DNA of 54,756 nt. Origin: CAYQSU01 sp964420325. Lineage in GTDB: Bacteria > Pseudomonadota > Alphaproteobacteria > Rhodospirillales > Defluviicoccaceae. This document shows positions 19,634 through 30,378 of the stretch, piece by piece. The notes beneath the pieces were generated by a model, which was given only the letters and a program-made list of their open reading frames with translations, made no database searches and had not been told where the DNA came from. Positions within the stretch are counted from its first letter, which is position 1; each line of letters starts with the position of its first letter. The translations under genes and the position numbers were made by a program. The stretch covers positions 1 to 54,756 of the forward strand of contig CAYQSU010000015.1 in assembly GCA_964420325.1 (NCBI GenBank). The letters run 5' to 3'.

Positions 19634-20808
19634 CCGCGGCTCGGCACCGCGAGCGGCCCCTGGTATTTCTTGTCGCCGGCGAGCCTTCGGGCGATGCGCT
19701 GGGCGTTCGCCTGATGGCCGCCCTGAAACGGAGGTTCGCCGATGGCATCACCTTCATGGGCATCGGCGGACGGAAAATGGCCGGCGAGGGTCTCGACAGC
19801 CTGTTTCCCATGGAGGAGCTCTCGGTCATGGGCGCCGCGGAGCTGCTTCCGCATCTGCCCCGGCTGTTGCGACGGATCCGTGAAACGGCGCGCGCGATCG
19901 CAGACGCCCGTCCGGATGCGGTGGTGACCATCGACGCGCCCGGCTTCTCGTTCCGCGTCGGCGAGCGCCTGAAGGGCGCCGGCATCCCGCTGGTCCACTA
20001 CGTGGCTCCTCAGGTCTGGGCATGGAAGCCCGGCCGAGCCCGCAAGATCGCTGGCTTTCTGGACCACCTCCTCGCCCTCCTTCCCTTCGAGCCGCCGTTG
20101 TTCGAGGCCGAGGGCCTGCCCTGCACCTACGTCGGCCACCCCGTCCTCGAGAGCGGCGCGGGCTCCGGCGATGCACGGCGCTTTCGCGAGCGCCATGGGC
20201 TTTCCGACCGGGACCCGGTGGTGTGCCTGCTGCCGGGCAGCCGCTGGAGCGAGGCGAGCCGGCTGCTTCCCGTGTTCGCCGAGACGGTCCGGCGCCTGGA
20301 GCGCGAGCGACCGGGGCTCAGGTTCGTCCTGCCCGCGGTCGACGCGCTGCGCGCGCCAATCGGGGACGCGGTCAGGCTGTGGCCCACGGGTTCGGTGGTC
20401 GTCTGCGAGGAGAGCGACCGGTTCGATGCCTTCGCCGCCGCGGCGGCGGCCCTTGCCGCATCCGGGACGGTCGCGCTCGAACTGGCGATGGCGCGAACGC
20501 CGACGGTGATCTGCTACAGGATGAACGCGGTTACGGCGTGGCTGGTTCGCCGCGCGATCAAGGTCCCCCACGTCAATCTCGTCAACGTTCTCCTCGATCA
20601 GACGGTGGTGCCCGAACTGCTCCAGAACGACTGCCGGCCCGACCGCCTGGCTGCGGCACTCACGAGGCTGCTGGACGACCCCGAAGCCCGGTCGGCGCAA
20701 ACGCAGGCGGCAGAGAGGGCGATCGCCGCTCTCGGAGGAGCGTCGCCGCCGCCGAGCGCCCGGGCGGCCGAGGTGGTCGCCTCGGTGATCGAGGCGTCAA
20801 GGCGGTAG
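19630..20808 (+). CDS. lpxB: Lipid-A-disaccharide synthase
   Basis: LpxB is the GT19 glycosyltransferase that joins lipid X and UDP-diacylglucosamine into the lipid A disaccharide. Conserved blocks are FLVAGEPSGDALG at the N-terminus, GIGGRKM, TIDAPGFSFRV, HYVAPQVWAWKPGRARKI and LLPGSRWSEASRLLPV. It starts at a GTG overlapping the lpxI stop (GTGA), giving 392 residues, and is the last gene of the superoperon. The next gene, malQ, faces it, with a hairpin between. Confidence 0.95.
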   Translation: MTAARHRERPLVFLVAGEPSGDALGVRLMAALKRRFADGITFMGIGGRKMAGEGLDSLFPMEELSVMGAAELLPHLPRLLRRIRETARAIADARPDAVVTIDAPGFSFRVGERLKGAGIPLVHYVAPQVWAWKPGRARKIAGFLDHLLALLPFEPPLFEAEGLPCTYVGHPVLESGAGSGDARRFRERHGLSDRDPVVCLLPGSRWSEASRLLPVFAETVRRLERERPGLRFVLPAVDALRAPIGDAVRLWPTGSVVVCEESDRFDAFAAAAAALAASGTVALELAMARTPTVICYRMNAVTAWLVRRAIKVPHVNLVNVLLDQTVVPELLQNDCRPDRLAAALTRLLDDPEARSAQTQAAERAIAALGGASPPPSARAAEVVASVIEASRR

Positions 20809-20818
20809 CGTCGGCGCG

Positions 20819-20851
20819 GACCGATCGCCGAGGTTCCTCGGGCCTTCGGTC
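20819..20851. terminator. Hairpin between convergent lpxB and malQ
   Basis: Outer arms GACCGA (20819-20824) and TCGGTC (20846-20851) enclose an inner perfect pair CCGAGG/CCTCGG. The hairpin sits in the 54-base gap between two convergent genes and could serve both strands. No long U-run follows on either strand. Confidence 0.5.
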
Positions 20852-20862
20852 CTTGCCTTGGT

Positions 20863-23076
20863 TCAGTGTGCGAGCTGCCGTCTCTCGGCTCCGGCGCTTC
20901 GATCCGCCAGCACCCGTCGCAACGCCTTCATCACCGGGGCGTCGGCCAGCTCCTCGATGTCGAGGGAAAGGCGCCGTCGCCAGTTGGGCCGCTCATCCAC
21001 CGTTCCCGGAAGATTGAGCTGCTCCTTCTCCCGGGTGATGTCGTCGATCTGGACGATCAGCAGCTTGGCGGGAGACCGTGCAAGAAACCCGTGAACCGCG
21101 GCGATCAGCTCGGGCTCCATGGATGGCGCGGCCTCGCTGCCCGGGCCGGTGCCGTCGGGAAGAAGCCCCTCCTCATGCAGGGCCTCGAGCAGAAGCCTCT
21201 TGTCCTTCAGCCGGGTCATCCATTCGTTCTGCTCCGCCGCAACCGAGGGATAGAGGCCGAGGCGGCGCTTGAGCTGGATGTCGGTGCCCTGCCAGAAGCC
21301 CGTGAGCGTCGCCAGATCGTGCGTCGTTACGCAGGCGAGCGCCGCCTCCGGATACTCGTCGGGGCGCTTGAAGCGGTCACCCGTCTTTTCGAAGTAGAGC
21401 ACCCGATACGACAGAACGTTCTCCTCCGCCATGCGTTCGCGGAAGCCTTCGGGCACGGTTCCGAGATCCTCGCCGATCACGAGGCACCGATTGCGATGGC
21501 TTTCGAGGGCGAGGATGCCGAGAAGGTCGTCGAACGGATAGGCGACGTATCCGCCCTGCGAGGCCGGGGCGCCGATCGGGATCCAGAACAGGTGCAGGAG
21601 CCCCATGACGTGATCGATCCTGAGGGCACCCGCATGCCGCATGTTGGCCCGAACCATGGCGACGAAGGGCTCGTAGGCACGCTCGGTGAGCGCTCGCGGA
21701 TTCAAGGGCGGCAGCCCCCAGTCCTGGCCCATCATGTTGAAGGGGTCGGGGGGTGCCCCGACGGAGGCGTCGGTGAGGATGATGCCTTGCTCGCTCCACG
21801 CGTCCGCGCCGTTGGGGGCGACCCCGACGGCGAGATCGCGATAGAGCCCGATGCCGACGCCGGCCTCTTCGGCTCGTCTCTTCACGGCGAGGAGCTGCTG
21901 ATCGGCGCGCCACTGCAGGAATTCGTGATACTCGATCAGGCGCGCGTGCCGATCGGCGAAATCCTGGACCGCGGGGCTGTCCGGATGACGGTAAGGCTCG
22001 GCCCACTCCTGCCACGGCTTGCCCTCGAACGTCTGGCTCAACGCCTCGAAGGTGGCGAACCGGCGAAGGCGGTTGCCGCTCTCTTCCCGGAACCGGCCGA
22101 AAGCGATCGTGTCCCCGCTGCGATCGCCGGAGGCGGCGCGGTCGCGCGCGAAGCAGTCGAACAGGCGAGGCAGGATGTCGTGCTTGATCGCGGCTACGGC
22201 GGAATAGTCGACGAAGTCGCCGGCCCTGGCGCGCTGGATCTCCCGGGCCAGAGCCGCGGTCGCGTCCCGCGCGTCGGGGCATCGCTCGAAGTCGGGAATG
22301 CGCTCCACATCGAGGTAGAGGGGGTTCAGAAACAGCCGGCTGCTCGGCGAATACGGGCTCGCGTGATCGGCGGCCTGGGGGAAGAGAGCATGCAACGGGT
22401 TGAGGCCGATCGTACCGGCGCCGCACCTGCCGGCCACGTCGGCCAGCTCGGCGAGAGCGGTGAAGTCGCCGATGCCCCAATCGCGCCGCGAGCGAAGACT
22501 GTAGAGATGGGCGGCGATGCCCCACGTTCCGGCCGAGTCCTCGAGGCTGTCCGGCAGATAGCAGCTGGACGGCGCGACGATGAGCCGCGTTGCCTGGTCC
22601 GTCCGCCCGGCGAGGCTCAGGTCGTGATAGCCGATCGGCAGCCGGAGCGGCAGCCGGAACGTTCGCCGATGGATGCGACGGCCGTCGACGGTGCGGCTGC
22701 TTGCCAGGGACGCCTCAGACGTCTTGATCGCAAACCGATGGCGGCGCCCGCCTTCCTCGACGAGCTCGAACTCGACGCTCGTCGTCCTCGGGGTCGCCGG
22801 AATGGCGATGGGGACCTCGATCGGACGGTCTTGGCGAACGACGAGGACCCTCGGAAGGGGACGCTGGAACGGCTCGTCCTCGAGCCGCGATGCGCTCGAC
22901 CGAACGGCCTCATCGTCCTCGGCGGCGATGCCCATCGCCGCCAGCAAGATCCGCTTCGTCTCCGCCGAGATGCGATGCTCGGTTCCCCAGATGTCCAGGT
23001 ATCGCGGTTCGATTCCTGCCAGATCGGCGAGCCGATCCAGGGCCGTGGCCGTGCTCTTCGTCTTCGTCGGCTTCAT
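20863..23076 (-). CDS. malQ: 4-alpha-glucanotransferase (amylomaltase, GH77)
   Basis: MalQ transfers alpha-1,4-glucan segments between maltooligosaccharides. The 737-residue protein has an N-terminal extension domain (about 1-150, as in the E. coli enzyme) before the GH77 barrel. The nucleophile Asp is in ALRIDHVMGLLHLFW, the acid/base Glu in CLVIGEDLGTVPEGF, and the third Asp in CVTTHDLATLTGFW, so it should be active. The ATG at 23076 is preceded by AGAGG. It is the last gene of the minus-strand operon glgB-glgX-malQ and would process short glucans released by debranching. Confidence 0.95.
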   Translation of the reverse strand: MKPTKTKSTATALDRLADLAGIEPRYLDIWGTEHRISAETKRILLAAMGIAAEDDEAVRSSASRLEDEPFQRPLPRVLVVRQDRPIEVPIAIPATPRTTSVEFELVEEGGRRHRFAIKTSEASLASSRTVDGRRIHRRTFRLPLRLPIGYHDLSLAGRTDQATRLIVAPSSCYLPDSLEDSAGTWGIAAHLYSLRSRRDWGIGDFTALAELADVAGRCGAGTIGLNPLHALFPQAADHASPYSPSSRLFLNPLYLDVERIPDFERCPDARDATAALAREIQRARAGDFVDYSAVAAIKHDILPRLFDCFARDRAASGDRSGDTIAFGRFREESGNRLRRFATFEALSQTFEGKPWQEWAEPYRHPDSPAVQDFADRHARLIEYHEFLQWRADQQLLAVKRRAEEAGVGIGLYRDLAVGVAPNGADAWSEQGIILTDASVGAPPDPFNMMGQDWGLPPLNPRALTERAYEPFVAMVRANMRHAGALRIDHVMGLLHLFWIPIGAPASQGGYVAYPFDDLLGILALESHRNRCLVIGEDLGTVPEGFRERMAEENVLSYRVLYFEKTGDRFKRPDEYPEAALACVTTHDLATLTGFWQGTDIQLKRRLGLYPSVAAEQNEWMTRLKDKRLLLEALHEEGLLPDGTGPGSEAAPSMEPELIAAVHGFLARSPAKLLIVQIDDITREKEQLNLPGTVDERPNWRRRLSLDIEELADAPVMKALRRVLADRSAGAERRQLAH

Positions 23077-23101
23077 CGATGTCCGAGCCTCTGCGCCGCG
23101 C

Positions 23102-25207
23102 TCATGCGTCGATCAGGAAGACGAAGCACCGATCGAGGAGCGGGTACGGCTCGCCGCCGCCGCGGGTGATCGGATCCGGGGTCTCGCCGGGGCGCGCCGT
23201 ATCGACCACCGACTTCCAGCGGCCGCTCAGTCGAGGCTCCGGAAGGACGAACGAGATCGGCGCGTCGTGGGCGCTCAGGATCGCGAGCACATGGCTCGGC
23301 GTGCCGTCGTCCACCGCCGAAGCCGGACGATAGAGCTCCATGCCGAGGCAGCGGTTGCGGGCCATAGTCCAGTCTTCGATGGTCATTTCCCGTCCTTCTG
23401 CGGCAAGCCATGCCACGTCCTTGAGACCGGTCTCGTCGACCGGCTTGCCCGTCAGGAACTTCGTCCGCCTGACCACCGGGAGCTGCTTGCGAAGGCGCAA
23501 GAGATCCCGGACGAACCGGGACAGGGCGTGATCGTCTTCCGAGCGCTCGTCCCACTGCACCCACCCGATCTCGTTGTCCTGGCAATAGGCGTTGTTGTTG
23601 CCGTTCTGGGTTCGGCCGAACTCGTCTCCGGCAAGGACCATGGGCACACCCTGGGAGAGGAGCAGGGTTGCGAGGAAGTTGCGCTTCTGCTTCTCCCTGA
23701 GGGCGCGAATGGCGGAATCCGTGGTCGGGCCCTCGACGCCGCAGTTCCAGCTGAAGTTCTGATCGGTGCCGTCGCGGTTATCCTCGCCGTTGGCCTCGTT
23801 GTGCTTGCGGTCGTAGCTGACGAGATCGTTGAGGGTGAAACCGTCGTGGGCGGTGATGAAGTTGATGCTCGACCAGGGTCGCCGTCCCTTCTTCTGGAAG
23901 AGATCGGACGAGCCGGAGAGCCGCGAGGCGAGTTCGCCCACCGTGTGGTCGTCGCCCTTCCAGAAGCGGCGGATGACATTGCGATACTTGTCGTTCCACT
24001 CCGCCCACGGCGGCGGGAAATTGCCGACCTGGTAGCCGTCCATGCCGAGGTCCCACGGCTCGGCGATCAGCTTGACGCGGGCGAGGGTGGGATCCTGGGC
24101 GATCGCGTCGAGAAACCCGGAGTACGGATCGAAGCCGTGCGGCTCGCGGGCCAGCGAGGTGGTGAGATCGAACCGGAAGCCGTCGACGTGCATCTCCTGG
24201 ACCCAGTAGCGGAGAGAGTCCATGACCATCTGCAGGACGCGCGGATGGCTGAGGTTGAGGGTGTTGCCGCAGCCCGTGAAATCGACGTACTGGCGCTTGT
24301 CGGGGGCGAGCAGGTAGTAGGCGGCGTTGTCGATACCCCTGAAGGAGACGGTGGGGCCGAACTCGTTGCCCTCGCCGGTGTGGTTGTAGACGACGTCGAG
24401 GATGACCTCGATGCCGGCGGCATGAAGGCTCGCGACCGTGGTCTTGAACTCCCGCGCCGCCCGCACGCTGTGGAGCCTGTGGTCCGCCGAGAAGAAGTTG
24501 ACCGAGTTGTACCCCCAGTAGTTCCGGCGGCCGGTGTCGGCGAGATGCGGCTCATCGACAATGGTGTGGATGGGCAGCAACTCGACGGCGGTCACGCCGA
24601 GCTTGACGAGGTCGTCGACGACCGCGGGGCACCCCAGACCGGCAAAGGTTCCGCGCTGGTGCTCCGGCACGTCGGGATGCAGCTTGGTATAGCCCCGCAC
24701 GTGGAGTTCGTAGATCACGGTCTCGGACCACGGCACGTTCGGCAGTCGCTCCGGACCCCAGGTGAAGGCCGGTTCGACGACCCGGCACTTCGGCATCACC
24801 CGGGCGTTGTCGCGGCGGTCAAAGGACAGATCGCCCCGCGAGCTTCCCCGGCGAAAGCCGAAGTGCGTGTCATGCAGCACGAGCGGGCCGTCGACGGCGC
24901 GCGCGTAGGGGTCGATCAGCAGCTTGTTCGGGTTGAAGCGATGGCCGTTGCGCGGGTCGTAGGGACCGTGGGCCCGGTAGCCATAGAGCTGCCCCGGGCG
25001 TACGCCGACGATGTAGCCGTGCCAGACCTGATTCGTGTATTCCGGCAACTCGACCCGCTCGGTCTCGCGCCGACCGTCGGCGTCGAACAGGCAAAGCTCG
25101 ATCTTCTCCGCATTCTCGGAGAAGATCGCGAAGTTGACGCCGCGGCCGTCCCAGGTCGCCCCGAGCGGCGACGGGCTTCCTGGCTCAATCCTGCTCTTGC
25201 CGGACAT
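23102..25207 (-). CDS. glgX: Glycogen debranching enzyme GlgX (GH13_11)
   Basis: GlgX hydrolyses alpha-1,6 branches of phosphorylase-limit glycogen. This is a 701-residue protein with a CBM48-like N-terminal domain (GATWDGRGVNFAIFSENA) and a GH13 barrel. The four regions are intact: DVVYNHTGEG, the nucleophile in DGFRFDLTTSL, the acid in LIAEPWDLG, and FITAHDGFTLNDLVSY. Its start overlaps the end of glgB by 23 bases, and malQ follows 25 bases downstream, so the three genes are one transcription unit. Confidence 0.95.
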   Translation of the reverse strand: MSGKSRIEPGSPSPLGATWDGRGVNFAIFSENAEKIELCLFDADGRRETERVELPEYTNQVWHGYIVGVRPGQLYGYRAHGPYDPRNGHRFNPNKLLIDPYARAVDGPLVLHDTHFGFRRGSSRGDLSFDRRDNARVMPKCRVVEPAFTWGPERLPNVPWSETVIYELHVRGYTKLHPDVPEHQRGTFAGLGCPAVVDDLVKLGVTAVELLPIHTIVDEPHLADTGRRNYWGYNSVNFFSADHRLHSVRAAREFKTTVASLHAAGIEVILDVVYNHTGEGNEFGPTVSFRGIDNAAYYLLAPDKRQYVDFTGCGNTLNLSHPRVLQMVMDSLRYWVQEMHVDGFRFDLTTSLAREPHGFDPYSGFLDAIAQDPTLARVKLIAEPWDLGMDGYQVGNFPPPWAEWNDKYRNVIRRFWKGDDHTVGELASRLSGSSDLFQKKGRRPWSSINFITAHDGFTLNDLVSYDRKHNEANGEDNRDGTDQNFSWNCGVEGPTTDSAIRALREKQKRNFLATLLLSQGVPMVLAGDEFGRTQNGNNNAYCQDNEIGWVQWDERSEDDHALSRFVRDLLRLRKQLPVVRRTKFLTGKPVDETGLKDVAWLAAEGREMTIEDWTMARNRCLGMELYRPASAVDDGTPSHVLAILSAHDAPISFVLPEPRLSGRWKSVVDTARPGETPDPITRGGGEPYPLLDRCFVFLIDA

Positions 25208-27482
25208 CGCCGCCGGCCTCGGGCTCGGCTTTCACTTCCTTTCGAGGTTCGCGCGGCGGCGCCGGCCGCTCGAGCGGCTTCAGCACGAGTGCGGCCAGCG
25301 GCGGCAGAACGAGATTGAGCGAGAACGGACGGCCGTGCGCTTCCAGGGCTTCGGCCTCCACGCGACCGGCGTTGCCGACGCCGCTGCCCTCGTAGCAGGA
25401 GGCATCGGTGTTGAGGATCTCCGCGTAGGCCCCGCCCCTCGGAACGCCGATCCGGTAGTCGTGGCGGACGAGCGGCGTGAAGTTGCAGATCGCGACCACG
25501 AAGTCGTTGGGATCCTTGGCCATGCGAAGAAAGGAGATGATGCTGTTATCGGAGTCGTGGCAGTCGATCCAGGAGAATCCTTCCGGCACGCAGTCCTGTT
25601 CGTGCAGGGCCGGCTCGCCGCGGTAGAGAGTGTTGAGGTCCCGAACCAGGCTTTGGACGCCGCTCTGGAGCGGATACTCGAGCAGGTGCCAGTCGAGGCT
25701 CTTGTTGTGGTTCCATTCGTCACCCTGCCCGATCTCACCGCCCATGAACAGGAGCTTCTTGCCCGTCATCGTATACATGAAGGTGAGGTAGCTCCTGAGG
25801 TTGGCGAATTTCTGCCAGCCGTCGCCCGGCATCTTGTTGAGAAGCGATCCCTTGCCGTGAACCACTTCGTCGTGGGAAAGCGGCAGAATGAAGTTCTCGG
25901 TGAACGCGTAGAGCAGGCCGAAGGTCAGCAGGTCGTGGTGGTACTTGCGATGGACGGGATCGTGCGCGATGTAGCGCAGGGTGTCGTTCATCCACCCCAT
26001 GTTCCACTTGTAGCCGAAACCGAGACCGCCGAGGTAGGTCGGACGCGACACCATCGGCCATGCCGTGCTCTCCTCGGCCACGGTCATCACTCCCGGATGG
26101 TGGCCGTAGACGAGCTCGTTCATCTGCTTGATGAAGCCGATGGCTTCGAGGTTCTCCCGCCCGCCGTAGACGTTCGGGATCCACTCGCCCTCCTTACGGC
26201 TGTAGTCGAGGTACAGCATCGAGGCGACGGCATCGACGCGGAGGCCGTCGACGTGGAACTCCTCCATCCAGTACAACGCGTTCGACAACAGGAAATTGCG
26301 GACCTCGTTGCGTCCGTAGTTGTAGATCAGCGTGTCCCAGTCCATGTGCCGCCCCATGCGGGGGTCGGCGTGCTCGTAAAGGTGGGTGCCGTCGAAGTAG
26401 CAAGGGCCGTGCGCATCCCCCGGGAAGTGGCCGGCGACCCAGTCGATGATGACGCCCAGCCCAGCCCGATGGCATGCATCGATGAAGAACTTGAAATCGC
26501 TGGGCTTTCCGTAACGGCTGGTGGGCGCGAACAGTCCGGTCGGCTGATAGCCCCAGGAGCCGTCGAACGGGTGCTCGTGGATCGGCATCAGCTCGATGTG
26601 GGTGAACCCGAGATCCTTGACGTAGGGGACGAGCTGTTCGGCGAGCTCGTGATAGGTCAGGTAGCGGTTGCCTTCGTTCGGCACCCGTCTCCATGACCCG
26701 AGGTGGGCTTCGTATATGGCGACAGGGGCGTCCCGGTCGTGGGCATGGGCGCGCCGGCTCATCCAGGCCTGATCCTGCCACTGATAGGGAGTCGGGTCCG
26801 CGACCACCGACGCCGTGCGCGGCGGAAGCTCGGCTTCGAAGGCGTACGGATCGGCCTTCAACGCCATCAGCTCGCCAAATCCGGCGCGGACCTCGAACTT
26901 GTAGCGCGCTCCGGGTCCGACACCGGGGAGGAAGATCTCCCAGGCGCCGCACTCGAACCGGTTGCGCATCGGATGCACCCGGCCATCCCAGTTGTTGAAG
27001 TCGCCGACGACGCTGACCTTTCTCGCGTTGGGCGCCCAGACGGCGAATGTGGTTCCGGCGACGCCGTCGATGGTCGCAAGGTGGGCGCCGAGCTTCCGGA
27101 AGATGTGGAGGTGGGTCCCCTCGCTCAAGAGATGCATGTCGAGCTGGCCGAGGATGGGGCCGAACCGATACGGATCCTCGATCTCGTACTCCTGCGATGA
27201 GCCGTGCGGGAGGATGCGCAGGCGATAGCGGAAGCGCTCCTTGTGTCCCTCGATGGGTCCGGCGAAGAAGCCCTCTGGGCGAAGGCAGGGGAGCTCGGCC
27301 ACGACGCCACCGGTCGCCGATTCGACCACGGAGACGCGCTTCGCCTGCGGCTGGAACGTCCGGACGACGATGGACCTCTCTCCCCCCTCGACCTCGGCGT
27401 GCATGCCGAGGAGCGCAAAGGGATCATGATAGTCCGCGTTAATGACCCGCGTAATCGCCTCTTCCAATTTTTTGTGCGGCAT
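25185..27482 (-). CDS. glgB: 1,4-alpha-glucan branching enzyme (catalytically complete copy)
   Basis: GlgB makes the alpha-1,6 branch points of glycogen. The 765-residue protein has two N-terminal beta domains (N1 and CBM48), a GH13_9 barrel and a C-terminal beta domain. The active site is complete: Asp347/His352 in IIDWVAGHFP, nucleophile Asp417 in GLRVDAVASML, acid/base Glu470 in MTVAEESTAWP, and His537/Asp538 in LPLSHDEVVHGK. Its numbering runs 12 ahead of E. coli GlgB. It leads the glgB-glgX-malQ operon and faces away from the hydrogenase operon. A second, degenerate paralogue lies at 41534. Confidence 0.96.
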   Translation of the reverse strand: MPHKKLEEAITRVINADYHDPFALLGMHAEVEGGERSIVVRTFQPQAKRVSVVESATGGVVAELPCLRPEGFFAGPIEGHKERFRYRLRILPHGSSQEYEIEDPYRFGPILGQLDMHLLSEGTHLHIFRKLGAHLATIDGVAGTTFAVWAPNARKVSVVGDFNNWDGRVHPMRNRFECGAWEIFLPGVGPGARYKFEVRAGFGELMALKADPYAFEAELPPRTASVVADPTPYQWQDQAWMSRRAHAHDRDAPVAIYEAHLGSWRRVPNEGNRYLTYHELAEQLVPYVKDLGFTHIELMPIHEHPFDGSWGYQPTGLFAPTSRYGKPSDFKFFIDACHRAGLGVIIDWVAGHFPGDAHGPCYFDGTHLYEHADPRMGRHMDWDTLIYNYGRNEVRNFLLSNALYWMEEFHVDGLRVDAVASMLYLDYSRKEGEWIPNVYGGRENLEAIGFIKQMNELVYGHHPGVMTVAEESTAWPMVSRPTYLGGLGFGYKWNMGWMNDTLRYIAHDPVHRKYHHDLLTFGLLYAFTENFILPLSHDEVVHGKGSLLNKMPGDGWQKFANLRSYLTFMYTMTGKKLLFMGGEIGQGDEWNHNKSLDWHLLEYPLQSGVQSLVRDLNTLYRGEPALHEQDCVPEGFSWIDCHDSDNSIISFLRMAKDPNDFVVAICNFTPLVRHDYRIGVPRGGAYAEILNTDASCYEGSGVGNAGRVEAEALEAHGRPFSLNLVLPPLAALVLKPLERPAPPREPRKEVKAEPEAGGDVRQEQD

Positions 27483-27912
27483 GTCCCGTTTTACCTGTCA
27501 CGTCTGAGGATGATATGTTGATGCCGGATCCGGCACGATGTCGGCAAAGAAAAATCGATAACCTCGCTGACCCCCTTGTCGTCAACGCATCCCGTTTCCC
27601 CGCCCTCGACGTCGTCATGCCGGGCGCCGTTACGGGTCGGGCGCCGTCAGCATGCCGCAGCAGGGAAGGCGAAGTCCGCGGCCTGGTCCGCTGCCGTTCC
27701 TTCCCTTGACGTCACGGCGGCACACCCGCACTCGGGTGTTGCTTCCGATGGTCGACGGATGTTAGGGCAAGTGAGCCTTTGCTGCGAGTGCAAAATGCTT
27801 TTCGCGGGAGGCCGAACCCTGCATGACGCTGGCAGGCGGCGGCGAAAGCCGTTTACCGCGCCCGCAGCATCACCCACAATGGCCTTCGCTTTCGTTGCAG
27901 TGCGTGACCGCG
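27483..27912. promoter_or_regulatory. Divergent control region between glgB and the hydrogenase operon
   Basis: This 430-base gene-free stretch must hold the promoters for glgB (leftward) and hydB (rightward). It contains a perfect 12-bp palindrome GCCGGATCCGGC (27523-27534), a TGACGTCA palindrome near 27709, and an inverted repeat ACACCCG-CACT-CGGGTGT (27722-27739). No convincing sigma70, sigma54 or FNR site could be assigned by eye. Confidence 0.4.
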
Positions 27913-29049
<1,137 letters not shown>

Positions 29050-29051
29050 CC

Positions 29052-29537
29052 ATGGTGGAGATCGAGGGGCTCGATCGCATTCTCAGCGAGCATCCGTTCT
29101 TCAAGGGAATGAGCGACGAGTATCGCGCCCTGGTGGCGGGGTGCGCCGCCAACGAGGTGTTCAGGGCCGGGGAGTACATCTATCGGGAGGGCGATCCGGC
29201 CAACAAGTTCTACCTGATCCGGAGCGGGCGGGTGGCGCTGGAGGTCTACGTTCCCGGCAGGGCGCCGATCATCGTCGAAACCCTCGGCGGCGGCGATCTG
29301 ATGAACTGGTCGTGGTTGGTTCACCCCTATCGTTCCGCCTTCGATGCGCGGGCGCTGGAGCTCACCCGTCTCCTCAGCCTGGACGCCTCCTGCCTGCGCC
29401 AGAAGATGGAGGAGGACCGATCCCTCGGCTACGAGCTGCACAAGCGCTTCGCGCCGGTCGTCGCCGACCGCCTGGCCGCGGCGCGGCGGCAGCTGATCGA
29501 CATGTACGGGCATCCGGACGCCCGGCCCGGGCGATGA
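29052..29537 (+). CDS. Cyclic-nucleotide-binding (Crp-like sensor) domain protein in the hydrogenase operon
   Basis: This 161-residue protein consists of one cyclic-nucleotide-binding domain (about 10-130), with the beta-roll pattern FRAGEYIYREGDPANKFYLIRSGRVALEVY, and a C-terminal helix. There is no helix-turn-helix, so it is not a DNA-binding Crp/Fnr protein. The phosphate-binding cassette region (LGGGDLMNWSWLV) lacks the classic R-A-A-T motif, so cAMP binding is doubtful. It lies two bases after hydB, and its stop overlaps the ATG of hydG. It is therefore translated with the hydrogenase and may regulate the complex or be part of it. Confidence 0.8.
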   Translation: MVEIEGLDRILSEHPFFKGMSDEYRALVAGCAANEVFRAGEYIYREGDPANKFYLIRSGRVALEVYVPGRAPIIVETLGGGDLMNWSWLVHPYRSAFDARALELTRLLSLDASCLRQKMEEDRSLGYELHKRFAPVVADRLAAARRQLIDMYGHPDARPGR

Positions 29538-30376
29538 GCCTGCCGCTCGAGCGCCGAGCGATGCATCCGCGGCCGTTTCGCATCGACCGGGTGATGCGCG
29601 AGTGTCCCGACACGGTGACCCTCGCACTGAGCCCGACGCAAGGCTCCGAGCGGCCCTCGTTCCTGCCCGGGCAGTTCAACATGCTTTACGTGTTCGGGGT
29701 CGGCGAGGTGCCCATCAGCATCAGCGGCGATCCGACCCGCGAGGGCCCGCTGATGCACACCGTTCGCGCCGTCGGTCCGGTGTCGCGGGCGCTCGCCGGT
29801 CTCAAGGCGGGAGCCGTCGTCGGCGTGCGGGGGCCGTTCGGGAGCGCCTGGCCGACGGCGGAGATGGAAGGCTGCGATGTCGTCGTCGTGGCCGGCGGGC
29901 TGGGACTCGCTCCGCTGCGCCCGGCCATCCTCGACATCCTCGCCAACCGGGGACACTACGGCCGCTTCGTCATCCTCTATGGCGCCCGGACGCCGCGGGA
30001 CATCCTCTTCCGTGCCGATCTCGAGCGGTGGAGCGCCAGGCTCGACACCTACGTCGACGCCACCGTCGACCGGGCGGCGTCGGGCTGGCACGGCAACGTC
30101 GGCCTCGTCACCAAGCTCATCGCCAGGACGGCGCTGGAGAGAGAGCAGTCGGCGGCCATGGTCTGCGGACCCGAGACCATGATCCGCTTCGCCATCCGCG
30201 CCCTCGAAGACCGGGGCCTGGCCGCGGATCGCATCCATGTGTCGATGGAGCGCAACATGAAGTGCGCCGTGGGATTCTGCGGCCATTGCCAGTTCGGCGG
30301 CAGCTTCGTCTGCCGGGACGGGCCGGTGTTCCGGCTCGACCGCATCGGCCACGTGTTCGACGTGCGGGAGCTCTGA
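29534..30376 (+). CDS. hydG: Group 3b [NiFe] hydrogenase gamma subunit (FAD/NAD(P)-binding)
   Basis: This 280-residue ferredoxin-NADP-reductase-like subunit binds FAD and NAD(P)H and passes electrons to HydB. Visible motifs are the flavin-binding PGQFNMLYVFGVGEVPISIS, the NAD(P) segment VVVAGGLGLAPLRP, MVCGPETMIR, and a C-terminal Cys cluster C-x4-C-x2-C...C in MKCAVGFCGHCQFGG that holds a [2Fe-2S] centre. It starts at an ATG overlapping the preceding stop and is followed two bases later by hydD. Confidence 0.92.
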   Translation: MSLPLERRAMHPRPFRIDRVMRECPDTVTLALSPTQGSERPSFLPGQFNMLYVFGVGEVPISISGDPTREGPLMHTVRAVGPVSRALAGLKAGAVVGVRGPFGSAWPTAEMEGCDVVVVAGGLGLAPLRPAILDILANRGHYGRFVILYGARTPRDILFRADLERWSARLDTYVDATVDRAASGWHGNVGLVTKLIARTALEREQSAAMVCGPETMIRFAIRALEDRGLAADRIHVSMERNMKCAVGFCGHCQFGGSFVCRDGPVFRLDRIGHVFDVREL

Positions 30377-30378
30377 GC

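Noticed and set aside
20866..23169. A 767-residue plus-strand open frame across malQ
   Set aside because: MalQ on the minus strand has complete GH77 motifs, while the plus frame matches no family.
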